Counted from the stretch's first letter, positions 12,247 through 25,702 are shown. The stretch: DNA of 64,000 bases from Litsea cubeba (GCA_012931725.1 CM022948.1:63656348-63720347), one strand, 5' to 3'. Notes: generated from the letters alone by a model not told the origin. Translations and numbers: made by a program.

Positions 12247-12440
12247 GAGAATAAAAGCATAGCCCATTGGTTAAGAATCTCGTTCACACCCAATTGTCGG
12301 TGTTTGATCCCTAGGTCCTCTCCCCATAAGTGTGTAGATGGTCTTCTTTTAAGCGTGTACTAGCTTTTGCTCCCCCATTAGTCAAGTCTCTTAAAGGTCG
12401 AACAACTTGGCTAGTACCAAAACAAGAAAAACAAACACTC
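12247..12440 (+). mobile_element. Possible SINE
   Basis: It begins with an A-box-like TAGCCCATTGGTTAAG and, about 35 bp later, a B-box-like GGTGTTTGATCCCTAGG. It ends in an A-rich stretch (ACAAGAAAAACAAAC). Flanking CTCCTTTTTAGAG and CTCCTCTTTAATG might be a degraded target duplication. The spacing and order fit a tRNA-derived SINE, but this is less certain than the copy at 5609. Confidence 0.45.
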
Positions 12441-15150
12441 CTCTTTAATGAAAAATAAACTAATTAAGGGTGCATTTGTGCACGAGCTGCTGAGGGTTTC
12501 CTCTTTTGCGGCATCAAAGTCTAACGAAGGGAGGTGAGAGTTCCAAATCCTCCCAAGCGTAGAAAATATGAAATAAATAGAGGCTTTTCTTCAAGAAATA
12601 GCCTCGCTCCTCTAAATAGGTAGTCGAGGAAGGCGCCGGAAAATACGACGCCTTTTCCATTATCTTTTCATGGCATCAGCGTTACACAAATGCATTTTAA
12701 GGAAAGTTGAAAAATGAATACTCTGATAAATCAAGTCTCAAGAAAGTTAGAGTATCCACTTCATATAATTTACCCTTCACCTCTTTAAGATTTTTTTGTT
12801 AGAACAACTTCCAAGGCATTTAATTTTATGCAAACAAATGGCATCTAAAAATTATAGTAAAATATAGGTGTTTTATTAAAGAGCATAAAAATAAAGGTAC
12901 AGAGTGAAGGATCCAAGATGGAGATGGAGATGTATGGGTCTAAATTAAATGGAGATTGAAGGGTCTAAGAGCATATATAATTTGATGACCTGTTGATCTT
13001 CACCTTAATTCTTTTGTTTCAAGCCTCTTTCTTTTGAAGGCATTTTCATAAAAACTCTAAGAATCCAACACCATAAACAACTCACATGCCACCAGGTTGT
13101 ATTAAAGATTTTGACAATCCATAGGAATTTACCCAACTCAGTATAACTCGGTATAGAAGGCAGTAAAAGTAGAGGCCATGGACAGGGGATGGCAATGGAT
13201 TACGTTAAAACATGAACTCAGTTGCATTGCAATTAAATTATATATACTTTAATTACTCATAATAATATTGTTTACTGATGATCGAAGAATAATCATACAA
13301 AAGAACAAAAACTTGAACTTCAATTTACATCAAATAATGTAAACCTTAAACAGTAAAAATGGGCTTTCTAAAAGAAATCTTAGAAATTCAACATTGATTA
13401 GCCACTAAGAAAATTTTGTGAGGTTTGAATCTTACGTCCAACATACACAAATTATTTGAAGCAACATTGAAGCAACCAAATACCTGGCCCACCAGAGATT
13501 CTTTGTCAAAAAGATTTTGGCTCAAGAAAAAGATGGTGAGACAATCCATGAAAGAATTTCTCAATCACATGATTAGGACAAGTTGGATGACATAAACCCC
13601 AATATAAAATGATCACTTAGAATGCGGTCCTCTTTTTCTTAATGCAGTCATACATGAATTGCAATTATTTTATAGGAAATCATGATCACCTCTACTATGC
13701 TAAAAATGTAACGTTCCAAGTAGCACTTGAAAGTCTCCTGTGATGCACCACTCGAGTCATGTCACCATCACTGGGTCTTTATTCCACAAATTTTGGGGTT
13801 TGCTTTGGGGTCAGTGTTGGAAATTTCCTTTTAAAATCCCCATAGCTCATCTCACAACCCATAAATTTTTATAATTGGAGGCTTGGAGCTCAAGTTTAAC
13901 CAATTCAATAGTTGGTTGGCATCTTTGAATTGACATTAATCTTAACTAGCCACATAGGGCCGTCCTAATCTCAGATCCAAAAGTAAAAACATATTAGAAT
14001 TTTGGTACATATTCTTAGGAAGAAATAAATATAAAGTAAAAATAACTATATTATTTATCATTTTTAAGTTCTTATATATTAAAATATAAAGGAAAAAGGA
14101 TAAAGTAAACTTGCATAATCATTAAATAACATTTGAATTTATAAATTCCATCTTTTTTATTTTTATATATTTTTTTAAGTAGAAAAGAGAGAAAATAATT
14201 ATAAATATAAACATTATAAAAGTAATAAATGTAAAAATCAGATGAGTTTTACATGAGTTAGCTATGATAAATATGAAAATCATGTCTTACTTCATCAAGA
14301 TATTATAGGAAGAATTTCCTTGGAGCTAAGAATGATCATTCATGATATCTCTTTTAAAATGTTATACTAGTGAGAACCCATAGATGCTATCATTAAAAAC
14401 AAAAGACAGGTGAAGTAACGTGAAATGCAAACTCTTGAATTGCATGTGGATGAGCCCAAAATAACCCAAATCCAAAACCATCAGCATAGCAAGAGTAGAT
14501 AAATATCTTTACCATAAGAAAAACCATAAAAAAATGAAAAACGAAACCCTATATAGAAGATTCATCAAAAAATCAAAGCAAGAGTAGATTATCATCTTTA
14601 CCGTGGAAGTTAACAAATGAATAAATAAATACAATTTCTAAATGTAATCAACCAAATTCATCACCTTTCACCACTTTCACCATCATCAAAGGAAATTGAG
14701 AAAGGACCAAAAAAATGAAATGTATCTCACTTCGAAGCGTTTGCTATTTTTTATAGTCAAAATCAAATACCAAAATGGTTATAGTGCATCAGAGTTTAAG
14801 ATCTATATTGGTGGTTTCGGAGGTTTCATTCCTTTTTAGGATACAGATAAGAACAACCATCACTCTAAATACAAAATCAGTGTAGCATTACTCTCGCCAT
14901 TTAATTGTGGGTGCAGGAAGAGTCATATCCTCTTGCGAGGATCACAAAAATTCAAGATTGATAGAGAGATTTACTTTCTATTTTTAATGAAAGAAAATAA
15001 ACTTAACAGAAAGTGGATTATGGGGAGGAGTTATGTCCCGTTATTAAGGAAAGAAAATAAATATGATAGGATATGGAATTTGGGGAAGAGTTGTCATTGC
15101 AGAAATTATTGGATTTTGATTTAGAGAGTGTGAGGATTGGTGTGATTTGA
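12441..15150. other. Long AT-rich intergenic stretch
   Basis: About 2.7 kb of AT-rich sequence with many stops in all frames. I see no exon, repeat boundary or structured element. Confidence 0.5.
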
Positions 15151-15154
15151 AAAT

Positions 15155-15552
15155 ATAGAGATATTATGTTAATGAGAGAGATTTTAAATGAGAGGTTGAC
15201 ATTTAAATGAGAGAGATTTTTGGAGAAAAATATTAGATCTATGTCCGAAAGTGACGTGGCACGTTAAAACAGTCTATAATTTCTTAAAGAAAAACTATTG
15301 TGCTGGTGACGTGGCACTTTTCTATGGTCTCACTCCGATTTACTTTAATATATCTAGAGATATTATGTTAATGAGAGAGATTTTAAATGAGAGGTTGACA
15401 TTTAAATGAGAGAGATTTTTGGAGAAAAATATTAGATCTATGTCCGAAAGTGACGTGGCACGTTAAAACAGTCTATAATTTCTTAAAGAAAAACTATTGT
15501 GCTGGTGACGTGGCACTTTCTATGGTCTCACTCCGATTTACTTTAATATATA
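15155..15552 (+). repeat. Tandem duplication, 199-bp unit, two copies
   Basis: The block starting AGATATTATGTTAATGAG (about 15158) recurs exactly 199 bp later (about 15357) and runs almost unchanged to TTTACTTTAATATAT. The copies differ by one T in a short run (CACTTTTCTATGG versus CACTTTCTATGG). The near-identity implies a recent event. The unit contains two TGACGTGGCAC motifs, so the array has four; these resemble ACGT-core bZIP binding sites. No gene lies nearby. Confidence 0.85.
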
Positions 15553-16467
15553 TAATTGTAAAATGTTTCGATAAATGTATCATCAAATTTGTATTATCAA
15601 TAATATTAAATTTTAAGACTTTAGATTTAAGGAGAAGGATCGTTTGGTGGGCTTGGGTCTTATATTCAATTCACTTGCTTTCAAATATTGTATAAATGTG
15701 CTTCCATTAATTATCATGCATTAAGGTGGGTCGCATTGGAAAAAAGACACTTTTCCAAATAGAAAAATGCAAAGAGGCCTAAGACATCCTGTTACTAAAT
15801 ATCGGTTTGGAGTTAACACATCAATACAACGAGATTATCTTAACAAATTATAAAATTTAAAAATTTATAGGTGCAATTTTCATCTCAATGCAATCCAATA
15901 ATGGTTAAAAGTTTGATAAAGATGACCAATTAAGTATTAAGATCAACCCACATACATAGTGAGCTTTTTCGAAAACTCACATATATATATATATATATAT
16001 CATTGAAATGATTGATTCATTCTATCATGTGACCCATTGTTTGGGTCCACTGGTACAATATCAATCGGTACTCCTCGATACCACAATTTTTATGTTGGTG
16101 TGTCAGTTTCTCCAATGTAGATTAGATTTCGGCTCCTGATATGTCTGACATACAACTTTCGTAACTAACAAATGTGGGGGTGTAGAGTGTAATAAAAGCC
16201 TAAAATAATATTTTCGTGCATGCTTCCTTCCATTTTATCCTTCTACCATTCACAATGAATGTCATCCTTTTCTATTTCTACTGATATATCTTCAAGTTTC
16301 AATTTAAAATAATTGGATCCTGCTATTTGATTGAACACCATTATGGAGATGTGAGTAGACGATAACATGACACCGCTACTGGTGAGGTCTTAATTATGTT
16401 TCGGTCATGATGCTCGATCATATGGTGGGTCATCCTCCTTTTTTAAACTGAAATTGGAGGATACATC
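15553..16467. other. Intergenic with AT microsatellite
   Basis: Non-coding. An (AT)n microsatellite of about 20 bp lies at 15980-16000. No gene is visible. Confidence 0.5.
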
Positions 16468-19444
16468 TTTAACAGCCCGACCCTAATTAGTATAATTATA
16501 GTTATTAATCTTATTTAGTGTTAAGTAATTGAAATTAGTAGTGTAGTATGTTGATTTAGGTGTGTTAAAGTAGTGACTCGAAGGTTTTTATAGAGGTTAG
16601 AATGAGTTTAGTGCATGTTGGGGTGGTTTGTAATTTTAAAAAATTGTGAGGGACTCATCATAATTTCATAAAATTTTGATTTTGGGTCTGTTGGATAGAA
16701 GGCTTAATTTCGAGGAACATTCATCCATAACCCAAGTAAATTCGGCCTTTAAAAATCCCTCGTTCGATCTTATGTCATTCTGGTTTTCAAGTTATAAGTG
16801 TCGGGACTTTTTATGAATTTATAAAAAAGCCTCTCAACACAAAAGGGGATCTATCCCTTTGCAACCACTTCTTCCTTTCTTCTTCTTCTTTCCTTGTTTT
16901 CTCTTCTTCACTTTCCTTTCTCACACTTTCCTTATTTCCATTGATCCACCAAGCTCCCTCCAAGCTCACCATGGACCTCCAAGCTTCTCCATGCATTGTC
17001 ATCCTTTTCTTCTTGCTCTCTACTTCAAAATCCCTCATCTTGGTTAGCATTTCTCCTTAGTTCTCCTTTCTCCTAGCTCATAGGGGGGTTGTGGATGTTG
17101 CATGCGAGCTTATATGCTTTCTATCTTCTCATTTTGTTGTGAGAGTTTCAGTTTTAAGTTGGCTTTGGGGGCATGGGTTCTCTAGAGGGCTTTATAGGTA
17201 GGGTTTCTCTTTCCAAGTGATTTCTCAACTAAGGCAAGTGAACAAATATTTATTCCAATTATATTTTTGCTTTTATTACATGATTCTTGCATTTATTTCA
17301 CCCTACCTACCAAGTTCAAGCTTACTTATGTAAATGGTGGTTGTGCATGTCATAAACTGGGGGTTTTTCATTAATGGCTTTTAGGTGGGAGTGCATGTGG
17401 TTAATTAGGGCTGGATGTGCTCATTGGAAATGATGTCTGGAGGCCTTTAGTTGAATCCCCACTGAAATTAAACAGAATCAACTTAGCAAGCTCATTTCTA
17501 GGAGCTCACGGTTAATCGTGGAAGAGTCTATGGCTAACTGTAGAGCAATGGCTAACAGGTAGAGATGCAAATAGGTATCCGATTCTCTGGTTATCCGGAG
17601 GTTTGAAAATTATCTTAGGCTCTGATTCATAAATGGGTCCGAGTTCGGGATCCAATTTAGGTTCCAATTGATAAATGAGTCCGGTTCTGGGTCCATAAAA
17701 GCTCTGATCCGTGGACCCGGGACCCGACATATGAGTTTTTAATGTTGCTAACTGTAGCTTAAAATCAACTTTTATTGGACATTTTTATATTTAATCTTGG
17801 AGGTAGTAGATTTGATGCACTGTTATAAGTTGAATGATATCATTATTTAAAAAAATAAAAAAATAAAAAAAGAAAAGAAGTTATAACTAGTTTTGGAACT
17901 AGATTTTTAGTCCTCTAGTTGGACCTGATTCTAGAAGCGGATCCAGTAATAACATGGAATGTTAGGGGAACTGAGAGTGGTTGCCTCAGATCTTGAACTA
18001 TGGCTAGCTCACGGTGAACCATAACAACTAACCGTAGAGCAATCTATAGTCGCCCTATTGGAGTGAAATTCGAGGAATTGAGAGTTGGCTCTCAGTTCCT
18101 AAGTACTACAACTAACCGTAAGGTATCTCAATAGCTAACCTTACAAGGTTACAACTATCGTTGAAGACTTGTTAAGGAGCCATGAACCTAGGATTATGGG
18201 CTTAGTTTTGGGACCTTTAGCCTTCATTAATGCGGTTTAAATGAAAGACTAAAATTAAGGAATGTTTAAGCTTGATGTACCCTTATGGATTGTTCGGCGT
18301 GCGAGACACAACCCAAGTGGAAGGTGTGGCAATATTGGGTAAATTGATGTCAGCTACCATCAAAGGCACCGAGGCACCCGAATGGCATCAAGGGGGGGTG
18401 TTCTATACCCGAATGGCATCATGGGCATATGTTTGGATTATAATGACTCCTTAACTTGTGCATAATCAAGATATTGGTGTAATTATTCTTTGTTGCTTCA
18501 TCTTCACACCTTGAGCATCTTCCCTTCTTGTTATGGTATTCGTACAAGTTGCAAGTCACATGTGAGAACTTATAATGGACTTTGGATCCCCTATGGCATT
18601 TTGTTGGTTTTAATTTGTTTGTTTAATGAATTTGAATTTTACCATCATAGTTGAGATCATTTTGCATGTCTAAGGCTAGGTGGCTTTCTCTACCAAACCT
18701 TGATTAGAGTGTGGGAGGACAATTATACTATTTCGCGGTAGATTAGCCTATATGGGTTTCCTATTAGCTAGGATGTTTGAAGTATAGTGTATCGCCTTTA
18801 TCAAATTCCATGATTATTGATATTCATGAATTGTTGCCTACTTTACTCGCCATTGTTATTCTATATGATTACCCTGGCAATTATTCTTTATTAATGCATC
18901 ATATCATGCTATCTATGTTTGTGTACTTGCTAGTTATTGTTAGCTGATCTACACTTGGTGCTACAGGTGATGAACCCACTTTCCCTGAGGCAAGAGTTGA
19001 GGCGATCCCGAAGGATCAACCAGAGGAGTTCTATGGATGGTGTGTAAACGACATAGTCTAAGTCGTCAGGTTGATGCACGAGAGAGCCTTCATGACACAC
19101 CTTAGGATAGATATTCTTTTTGTATATCTTTTGCGGCCAATATTTTTTATGACTGCCTTGTAATTAAAAACTACTTCTATATCTTTTGTATAAACTCTAA
19201 TATTATAATGGAATGGAACTTATGCTTAATGTTTCATTATCATTACTTGTCTGCTAACTTATTAGAGTAAGAAGCTTCCGCTGTAATCATTTATTACTTG
19301 AGAAAATACTTATACCTCACATAGCGGACTTCGATCCACACAAATGGGCCATATTCATATAAATGTTTGGAAAAGTTCTTATTGGCCATTAATCTCATGT
19401 CCCGAGATGCATGTCTAAGGACAATTGGATCGGGGGACGTGACA
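16468..19444 (+). mobile_element. Long solo-LTR-like unit, about 2.98 kb
   Basis: It starts TTTAACAGCCCGACCC and ends GGGGGACGTGACA, the arrangement of long plant LTRs that begin TGTAACAGCCC and end GACGTGACA. Flanking ACATC and ATATC may be a decayed 5-bp duplication (4 of 5). The interior is non-coding, with stretches similar to 19530-22450 at corresponding positions, such as the phrase about germinal pyrimidine-rich leader sequence near 16860-17050 and the tail near 19310. No internal region or second LTR follows, hence a solo LTR. Assignment to Gypsy is inference. Confidence 0.6.
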
Positions 19445-19529
19445 ATATCAATTGAGAGGATGACATGCATCTTGAATGTCCAGGTCATCTCTATTTGGAC
19501 CCTAGGATGGAGTTCCAAGCATATGTTAT

Positions 19530-22450
19530 TGTAAGGTCCGTGACCTTATTGGGCCCAATAGTAAGTCCATTAACCCGTTTAACTTGCTATTATTTTATTT
19601 AATTATATTTTAGATATTTAAGTGGGTTTAGATCATGAATGAGTTTCTTTTAGCATTAGAATAGTATCTGCGAAGTTTCGTGCAATTTCGAGTTCGTTTA
19701 ATCCTAGTAGGGGCTGGTTTGCAATTTAGGGGAAATTGAGTATTTTTCCGAAATATTCCAAACGCCGTGATTTTTGGGTTCGTTGGAAAGGTTTCGTCGC
19801 GGTGATCACTTTTGTCTCTTGACTCGTAGCGATCCGACGATCAAAAACCCTTCAAGCGGTCCATTCCTTCACCGGACCCACTTAAGGGTAATTTAGTCTT
19901 TTCCTCATTCTCTTCTTCTTAATCAGGATTAACCCTAACTCGTTTCATTCATCTCTGCAACGAGAGAAGTTACAGCAACCATTTTCTTCTTCTTCTCTTC
20001 TCAAGCCCAGAACTCTACCCCGGAGAGATCATCTCCGCGATCCGAACCGTTAATCTTCATCCTCCCAATCTCCTCTTTCCTTTGGTATCAATTTGGTAAG
20101 CTTTCTTTTACCCTCATATTTTCAAGCATATTCCATTCAGTTTAGATGTAGCCTATTCTTGATCTTTTTCCTTTCTTTATTCTCCCTTGCATTTTAGGTT
20201 GTGTTTGGTTTGGTTAGATTGGAGGATTTTTTGGTAGAAGAGCTTCTCCTCAAGTTTTTTCAATTTTCATCTTCTGTCATTGAGGCAAGTAGATTTGCAT
20301 TGTATAACTTAACATGTGTGCATGTTCCTTTATTGATTGCAATGATTTCTTGTTAGATTTTTTCTAATTCCAAGCCTGTTATGATATTGATTTGGGGGTT
20401 AATATGTTAGGTTAGGTTTGTGGAATGTGATGAATTAATTGTTAAATGGATAGCCTTTTATGTTCTAAATTGCTAGAAATGATGTAACATGATGAATGGG
20501 GAGCATGGTGGCTCATTTTCTACAGGTTTGGCCTTGGAATGGCCTGAGGAGGAAGATGACAGAAACTCATTTTCGGGGTGACAGTTCGCTGTCCGATCGA
20601 TCAGATAGGCATTATCGAATCGATCGGGCACTCTGTCTGATCGATCGGACTGTGTACTAACTGGATGTTGTTCAGGTCCAATCGATCGCACCTTCTGTAC
20701 GATCGATCGGAAGGTAAGTTTCTAACAGCACTTGGCAACTTCGGAGACTTGTAACTTTTAATCCGTCCGTTGGATTTTTACGTATAATATACCGTTGGAA
20801 AGCTCTTGAGACATAGAATCCAATGGATCTAGTTTCATCATGATCAGAGGTCAGGAAGTGATGTAAATACTTAGATTATTAATACAGCTCGTGTTTTTAT
20901 TGAAAATGAGACCGATAACCTAGATTTGGGCCTTAGATGTTGGAAACCATGAATTTACTCTCACTTGACCGTTAATGTGGATTGAAATCGAAGCACGTCG
21001 CTTGGAGTGCATTTGATGGGTTGGCTAGGTATTCGTGTATTATGTATGGTCTAACTGAATGCGTATGGAACTAAATCGATCGATGCGTAACATGATTGTA
21101 CACCAAAGGGATTTCCTCAAAGCATTGTCGATCCAAATTCCACACGTACTCTGTTTGGATTTGTGGAGTACAGGGATGACACCACTTACCTAGGATTGGA
21201 TTATAATTATTCCTTGACTTATAACTTGTATCCGTTGTTTATATTCGTTGTATACTCTCTTGGCATAAAATACTTAACTAACTATGAAACATAAATCCTT
21301 GTAGGATTTAGGACTTGTACCTGACTTAGAATGTATCTTAGGAACCTGTGTCATGTATTGATAAACATGACTGACTAGCAATGAAATGGATTATTACGTG
21401 TTTTACTTGTCTTGTATTGTCTTGAATGAGATAATCCCTATGATCGTGTCTTGTACGTTGAGCTAGCTAGACTTGCTTGTCTTATTTTTCGTGTGTCAAC
21501 ACCACTACGTTACTATTCGCATATCATAGCCATCTGCAGTTTGGGGTTTTATTGACGGGCCGGTTACTCGGTCGTCGGGGTGCGCAATCGGTGTCGGACG
21601 GCGTCCATGGTGTTGAATAGCTGGGAGCGGGCTTGGACTGTGTTACTATTCGCATGACTGGGAGCTAGGATCCCACTGGAGCCGGACTTTGGTATCAGTA
21701 GTCTTGTTTGGATTGTTGCTGGTACCCCGGGAGGTGGCTTGGACATCTTCAGAGTCTCCCTCTTGATACTTGTATTGCATTGCTTGGATGGTGGTTATTG
21801 TTAGATGATTGCTAGGATTTCCGTTATTGTTTCTATATATTACTCTTGCTTTATGCCTAGCTTCGATCCTTGTATTCACATGATTATTATACTTGTGTTG
21901 ATGCATGTCATGTTTAATATACTTTGCTTATCTATTGCTCAACATGTCGTTGACTCTGTTCCTTGGTGTGCAGACACCTTAGGTGGTTACTACTACTATT
22001 ATTATCCCCAGCAGAGAAGGAACGAGAGTGGCATGCTGATGACATAGAGTAGCATCATCATATCCCAGCATGAGATAGATTTACATGAGATTCCACTAGA
22101 TTATATTCTTTCATTTATTATCTCTCGTTGGACCTTACTTCATTGACTTGGTTTTATTTTAATGGCCTTGTTTATTGGGTTGGCCATTGTAATTAAATTA
22201 ACTCCTTTGCTTAATTTTATTTGTTCCTACTGCAACTTTGATTTTAAATAAGATTGATTATTCATTGTATGATATTCCATATACCTAGAGTTGTATGAAT
22301 TCCACGCTTATGAAACTAAATGAGGCTTGAAATGTAATATCCTCACAGTGGACTTACGATCCGTGGGCCTAAAGGACAAAATTTTAATTTGTTCTAAATT
22401 TCACTCCCCTGATCCGGTTTATTATTTAATCGGCTTCGGGGGACGTGACA
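19530..22450 (+). mobile_element. Second long solo-LTR-like unit, about 2.92 kb
   Basis: It starts TGTAAGGTCCGTGACC and ends GGGGGACGTGACA, the same 3' terminus as the unit 85 bp upstream. The order of blocks is also shared: a TTTGGGTTCGTTGGAAAG block, a TCTTCTTCTTCT leader, and a tail with CTCACAGTGGACTTACGATCC. Flanking GTTAT and ATTAC match only 3 of 5, so the duplication is unproven. It is non-coding; the open frames inside lack recognisable domains. Confidence 0.55.
20585..20712. repeat. Array of GATCGATC motifs
   Basis: Within 130 bp there are five closely related copies of CGATCGATC (for example CCGATCGATCAGA, AATCGATCGGGC, TGATCGATCGGAC, AATCGATCGCACC, CGATCGATCGGAA). Each contains the palindrome CGATCG or GATCGATC. 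The array lies inside the second long LTR, and its function is unknown. Confidence 0.7.
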
Positions 22451-23277
22451 ATTACTATTTTTGGTAATAGATGGATCGCATGTTCCTCTATCACAACTAC
22501 TGTACAAGAACCACGTAACATATTCCTGAAACTCCATCATGGGGCCCTCCAGAGATGATCCAGACCGTTAAAGATGACTTCCAACTCTTTTAGTGAAACA
22601 TGCTGGAGTTTTAGTTCAGAATGAGTGTGTTCTACCGTCCGATTGACCACATGACAGAAACATGACTGGGCTTTGATGTGGCATCGTTGTTAATGTGGTT
22701 TTAATCACAATTTGTCACGTGTCAATCGAATGGTGGAACACCCACCCTTTGAATTGAAACTTCAGGATATAACACTAGAGGGGATGTGACTCGTATTTAA
22801 CGGTTGAATTATGTCCATGCGGGCCCCACGATGGAGTTCTAGAGATTTGTTACATGGTTCCTGTGTAATAGCTGCGACATGCTCTTTTAAATATGCTAAT
22901 TTTTTGCTTATTAGAGGACATGACCCCACCTAAAAAGCAATTAATAGTTGTACAGTTGTACTAGTTCATCTCTAGATGCATGCCACTCATAGAGAAAGAA
23001 AGATGAAGGGTTATGAATGGTTTATCAATTTAAAGAAATGGGGTCATCTGATCATTTTGCCTTGATTTTGAAGAGCTTATGAAGTAAACAATTTTTTTAA
23101 TTTGGATAAAGTGTTTAATTTTGCATAATCAATACAATGGAAAATATAGGACTTGTGACTGTGAGAATCAAAATTGGGTAGGTGCTAATTTATGGGAGGT
23201 AGTAAATATACACGGTTATGATTAATTAAAGCTAGGTATAGGTGAGTCACATAGATAGAGACTAGACCATTAATCTA
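22451..23277. other. Intergenic, no gene seen
   Basis: Non-coding sequence between the second long LTR and the Helitron. Confidence 0.45.
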
Positions 23278-23808
23278 TCTATATTATAAGACAAAAATCA
23301 GTCCTGCCATCTGTCTCATTCAGAAAAATATGAAATTTTGACACTTGGCAGTACTTCCCTTAAACACTTAATACCCTATTAATTATGGGGTTATATTAGT
23401 ATAACTACCATCACTAACCCCTATTAATTAGTATAAGTAGATATTATATAATATAATTAGAACAATTCAAATATAAGTGAGGGTCCATAAGGGTTGGGGC
23501 CTCACATAAGGGAAATAAATTTATTTACGTAACTAATCACAAATATATAAATATAAGAACACATTGAACCCATGCTGTTCCAAAATACGGCCCAGGCAGC
23601 ATGGGTTGAATTTGTTCTTATCAAGTTTTATATTAATTTTTTTTCTTTTTACACAATGAATTCTCTTTATTAAAATTTTTAGTTAAGTTTGCCACAAGTT
23701 TAAATGATCTTAGTTTATTTTCCTAACCGATCAAAGATGATCGCAATTTGATATAAGAATTTAGTAATATTTTTAGACCCAGGCTTAGCACGGGTCTTTC
23801 TTGCTAGT
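23278..23808 (+). mobile_element. Short non-autonomous Helitron
   Basis: The 5' end is TCTATATTATAAG, preceded by A. The 3' end is CTAGT, followed by T, which fits insertion between A and T without a duplication. About 10 bp before the end is a small hairpin, GACCC-AGGCTTAGCAC-GGGTC. These are the three hallmarks of plant Helitrons. At 531 bp it carries no Rep/helicase and no obvious captured gene. The TC start could alternatively be 4 bp upstream (23274). Confidence 0.7.
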
Positions 23809-24651
23809 TGTTAAGAAGTTGTAGCCCATTTCTAGAAATATGATGTTTGATGGGTGAGCCCCACTAATCGCTTCACTTGAATGAGGTTTTAAATGGTGAT
23901 TATATGAAAGAGAACATTAAGTCATTAACAAGTATTTTTCTCGTATTGCTAACCATCTTATCAAAGACTTTAAATACACCTCGTTTAATGTTTATGTATT
24001 TATTGTTTACTTCCATTACATGACTTTGGATGTCAATGGGCCTCCCTTATATCTAGGGTTGCAATTCGATGCCGATTATGAAAATAAATCAGGTATAAAA
24101 CCTATTTTGGATTTTGGAGGAACAACCATGGCATTCAAGAGTACTCAATAGTTTTGCTCATGGGACTGAGCGAAGTGGGTCTACCGATTAACAATCCTAC
24201 TCCTTACACTGATTGTTCCCATGACTCATGTCCATCATAATTTAACTCCCAACAAAGCTTATGGTTACTGTTTGATTAATTTACAAAAATACAAAATTCA
24301 CAAGATCCTTTTTTTTGCTTTTCTTCTGTTTTGTGATGGATTGAAAGAGTCTAACTTTAACGCGCTTAAACCAAGCTCTAGGATGATCAAATGGGCCCAT
24401 TTCTTGTACACATTTGTACCATTCATTTATGTTCTCCTATTTTTCAATTACTGGCATGTGTCTAATGGGTCATATCAGTTTTTTTTGCTGCTCCGGATGG
24501 CTCAAACTTTTTTTGTTGCTTGGGATGATTCAAATTCACACACACTTTCACCCCCTAAGTGAGGCTTTTATCCTTAACTAGTTGAACTATAGTTGGGGAT
24601 ATGTCAAATTAGTATTAGCTCTGTAACAAACCATTCCTACCTTCATTTTAT
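23809..24651. other. Intergenic, no gene seen
   Basis: Non-coding. A 113-codon open frame at 24221-24562 is AT-rich, with no recognisable domain and no splice context. Confidence 0.4.
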
Positions 24652-24945
24652 TTAGGGCCATTTGTTTGTATAAAATCGAATTCTTAGGAATCCATGGTAA
24701 AATGCGTTTCAACAAAAGATTATTAAAGAGATAGAGGGTTTGATATAAAGTGAAGATGTAAATGATATTCTACCTTTCTTAAGATTTGGTTCATTGGGGC
24801 GATGAGTGGTATTCATTTTTCCATAAAAGGGAGATGTTTGATGGCTGCCTATGGATCTTCACATTTGCTTCTTTAATTTTATCCACTTCTATAAATACAT
24901 TTTCTTAGAATTCCAAGGTTATCAATTAGATATAAACAAACATTA
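24652..24945. repeat. MITE-like element
   Basis: The left end GGGCCATTTGTTTGTATA and the right end TATAAACAAACATTAGG are imperfect inverted repeats about 290 bp apart. Inner segments (GAATTCTTAGGAATCC and TTAGAATTCCAAGG) are also inverted. It resembles the GGGC...TTTGTTTG class at 431 and 46279. No duplication was verified. Confidence 0.4.
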
Positions 24946-25339
24946 GGATATCAAGGTGCATGCTTTTGGCATTACAAGTAGAAGGTTAAAAAAGAGAGAG
25001 TATTAAATGGAACTAATTAGGAGCCTTAGCTCCCTTTCCTTCTCTTTTATAATGACATTTAGGTATTTTGAAAAAATAGAGGAAGTGAGTATTAGAAAAT
25101 TTGAAGCATCCTTGGCCATCTTAGTTGAAGATGAGAATATGGTATTTTTTTTTTTGTCTTGTGTCCTTACTATCAAAATTTGTGTCCCTGCTAATGATGA
25201 GACTAGACCCCAACGATCCATATTAAAAAAAACCGGGTATGAATCCATTTTCCGCATCATTTGCTAATTAAGTCCAGGCTTGGCTCCACCCATAGGCCTT
25301 TATAGAATTTGGATCGAGAGCTTCTAATGGCACAACAAA

Positions 25340-25702
25340 AAAAATACTCTTTCCACACACATAATTTTTTTAATGCCTAAACTACCCTTCTCCCTCTCTC
25401 TCCTTCCCCATCCCAGTCGCCGGCCGAGAGGAAGACCAGCTAGCAGCCCCAGCCGGCCTCCCTCCCCTCCTCTCTTATTTTCTCTCCGTCTCCCTCTCTC
25501 TCCCTCCCATCGGTTCCCTCTCCCCCTGTTCTGTCACCCGACCCCCTCCCCCTACCAGGCCCACCTCCCTACCTTCTTTTTCCTCTTCTTCCTCTTTCCT
25601 TCTTCCCTCTCCATCTGTTCTCTCTCTCTTCCTTCCTCTCCCTCCCTCCATCAGTGACGTTTGAGCTGCCCTATCGGACGTCACTGAGGGAGGGAGAGTA
25701 TA
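25340..25702. repeat. Pyrimidine-rich repeat, relative of 49228-49801
   Basis: It begins TACTCTTTCCACACACATAA, then CCTAAACTACCC, then a C/T-rich run with CCCAGTCGCCGGC. The same order occurs in the foldback at 49228-49801. It ends in its own hairpin: CTCTCCCTCCCTC near 25634 pairs with GAGGGAGGGAGAG at 25686-25698, with CAGTGACGT and ACGTCACTG in the stem. The large MULE starts just beyond it. The proline/serine-rich open frame is an artefact of the C/T bias. Confidence 0.55.

Noticed and set aside
24221..24562. 113-codon open frame
   Set aside because: AT-rich, no recognisable domain, no splice signals in a sensible context, no supporting neighbours.
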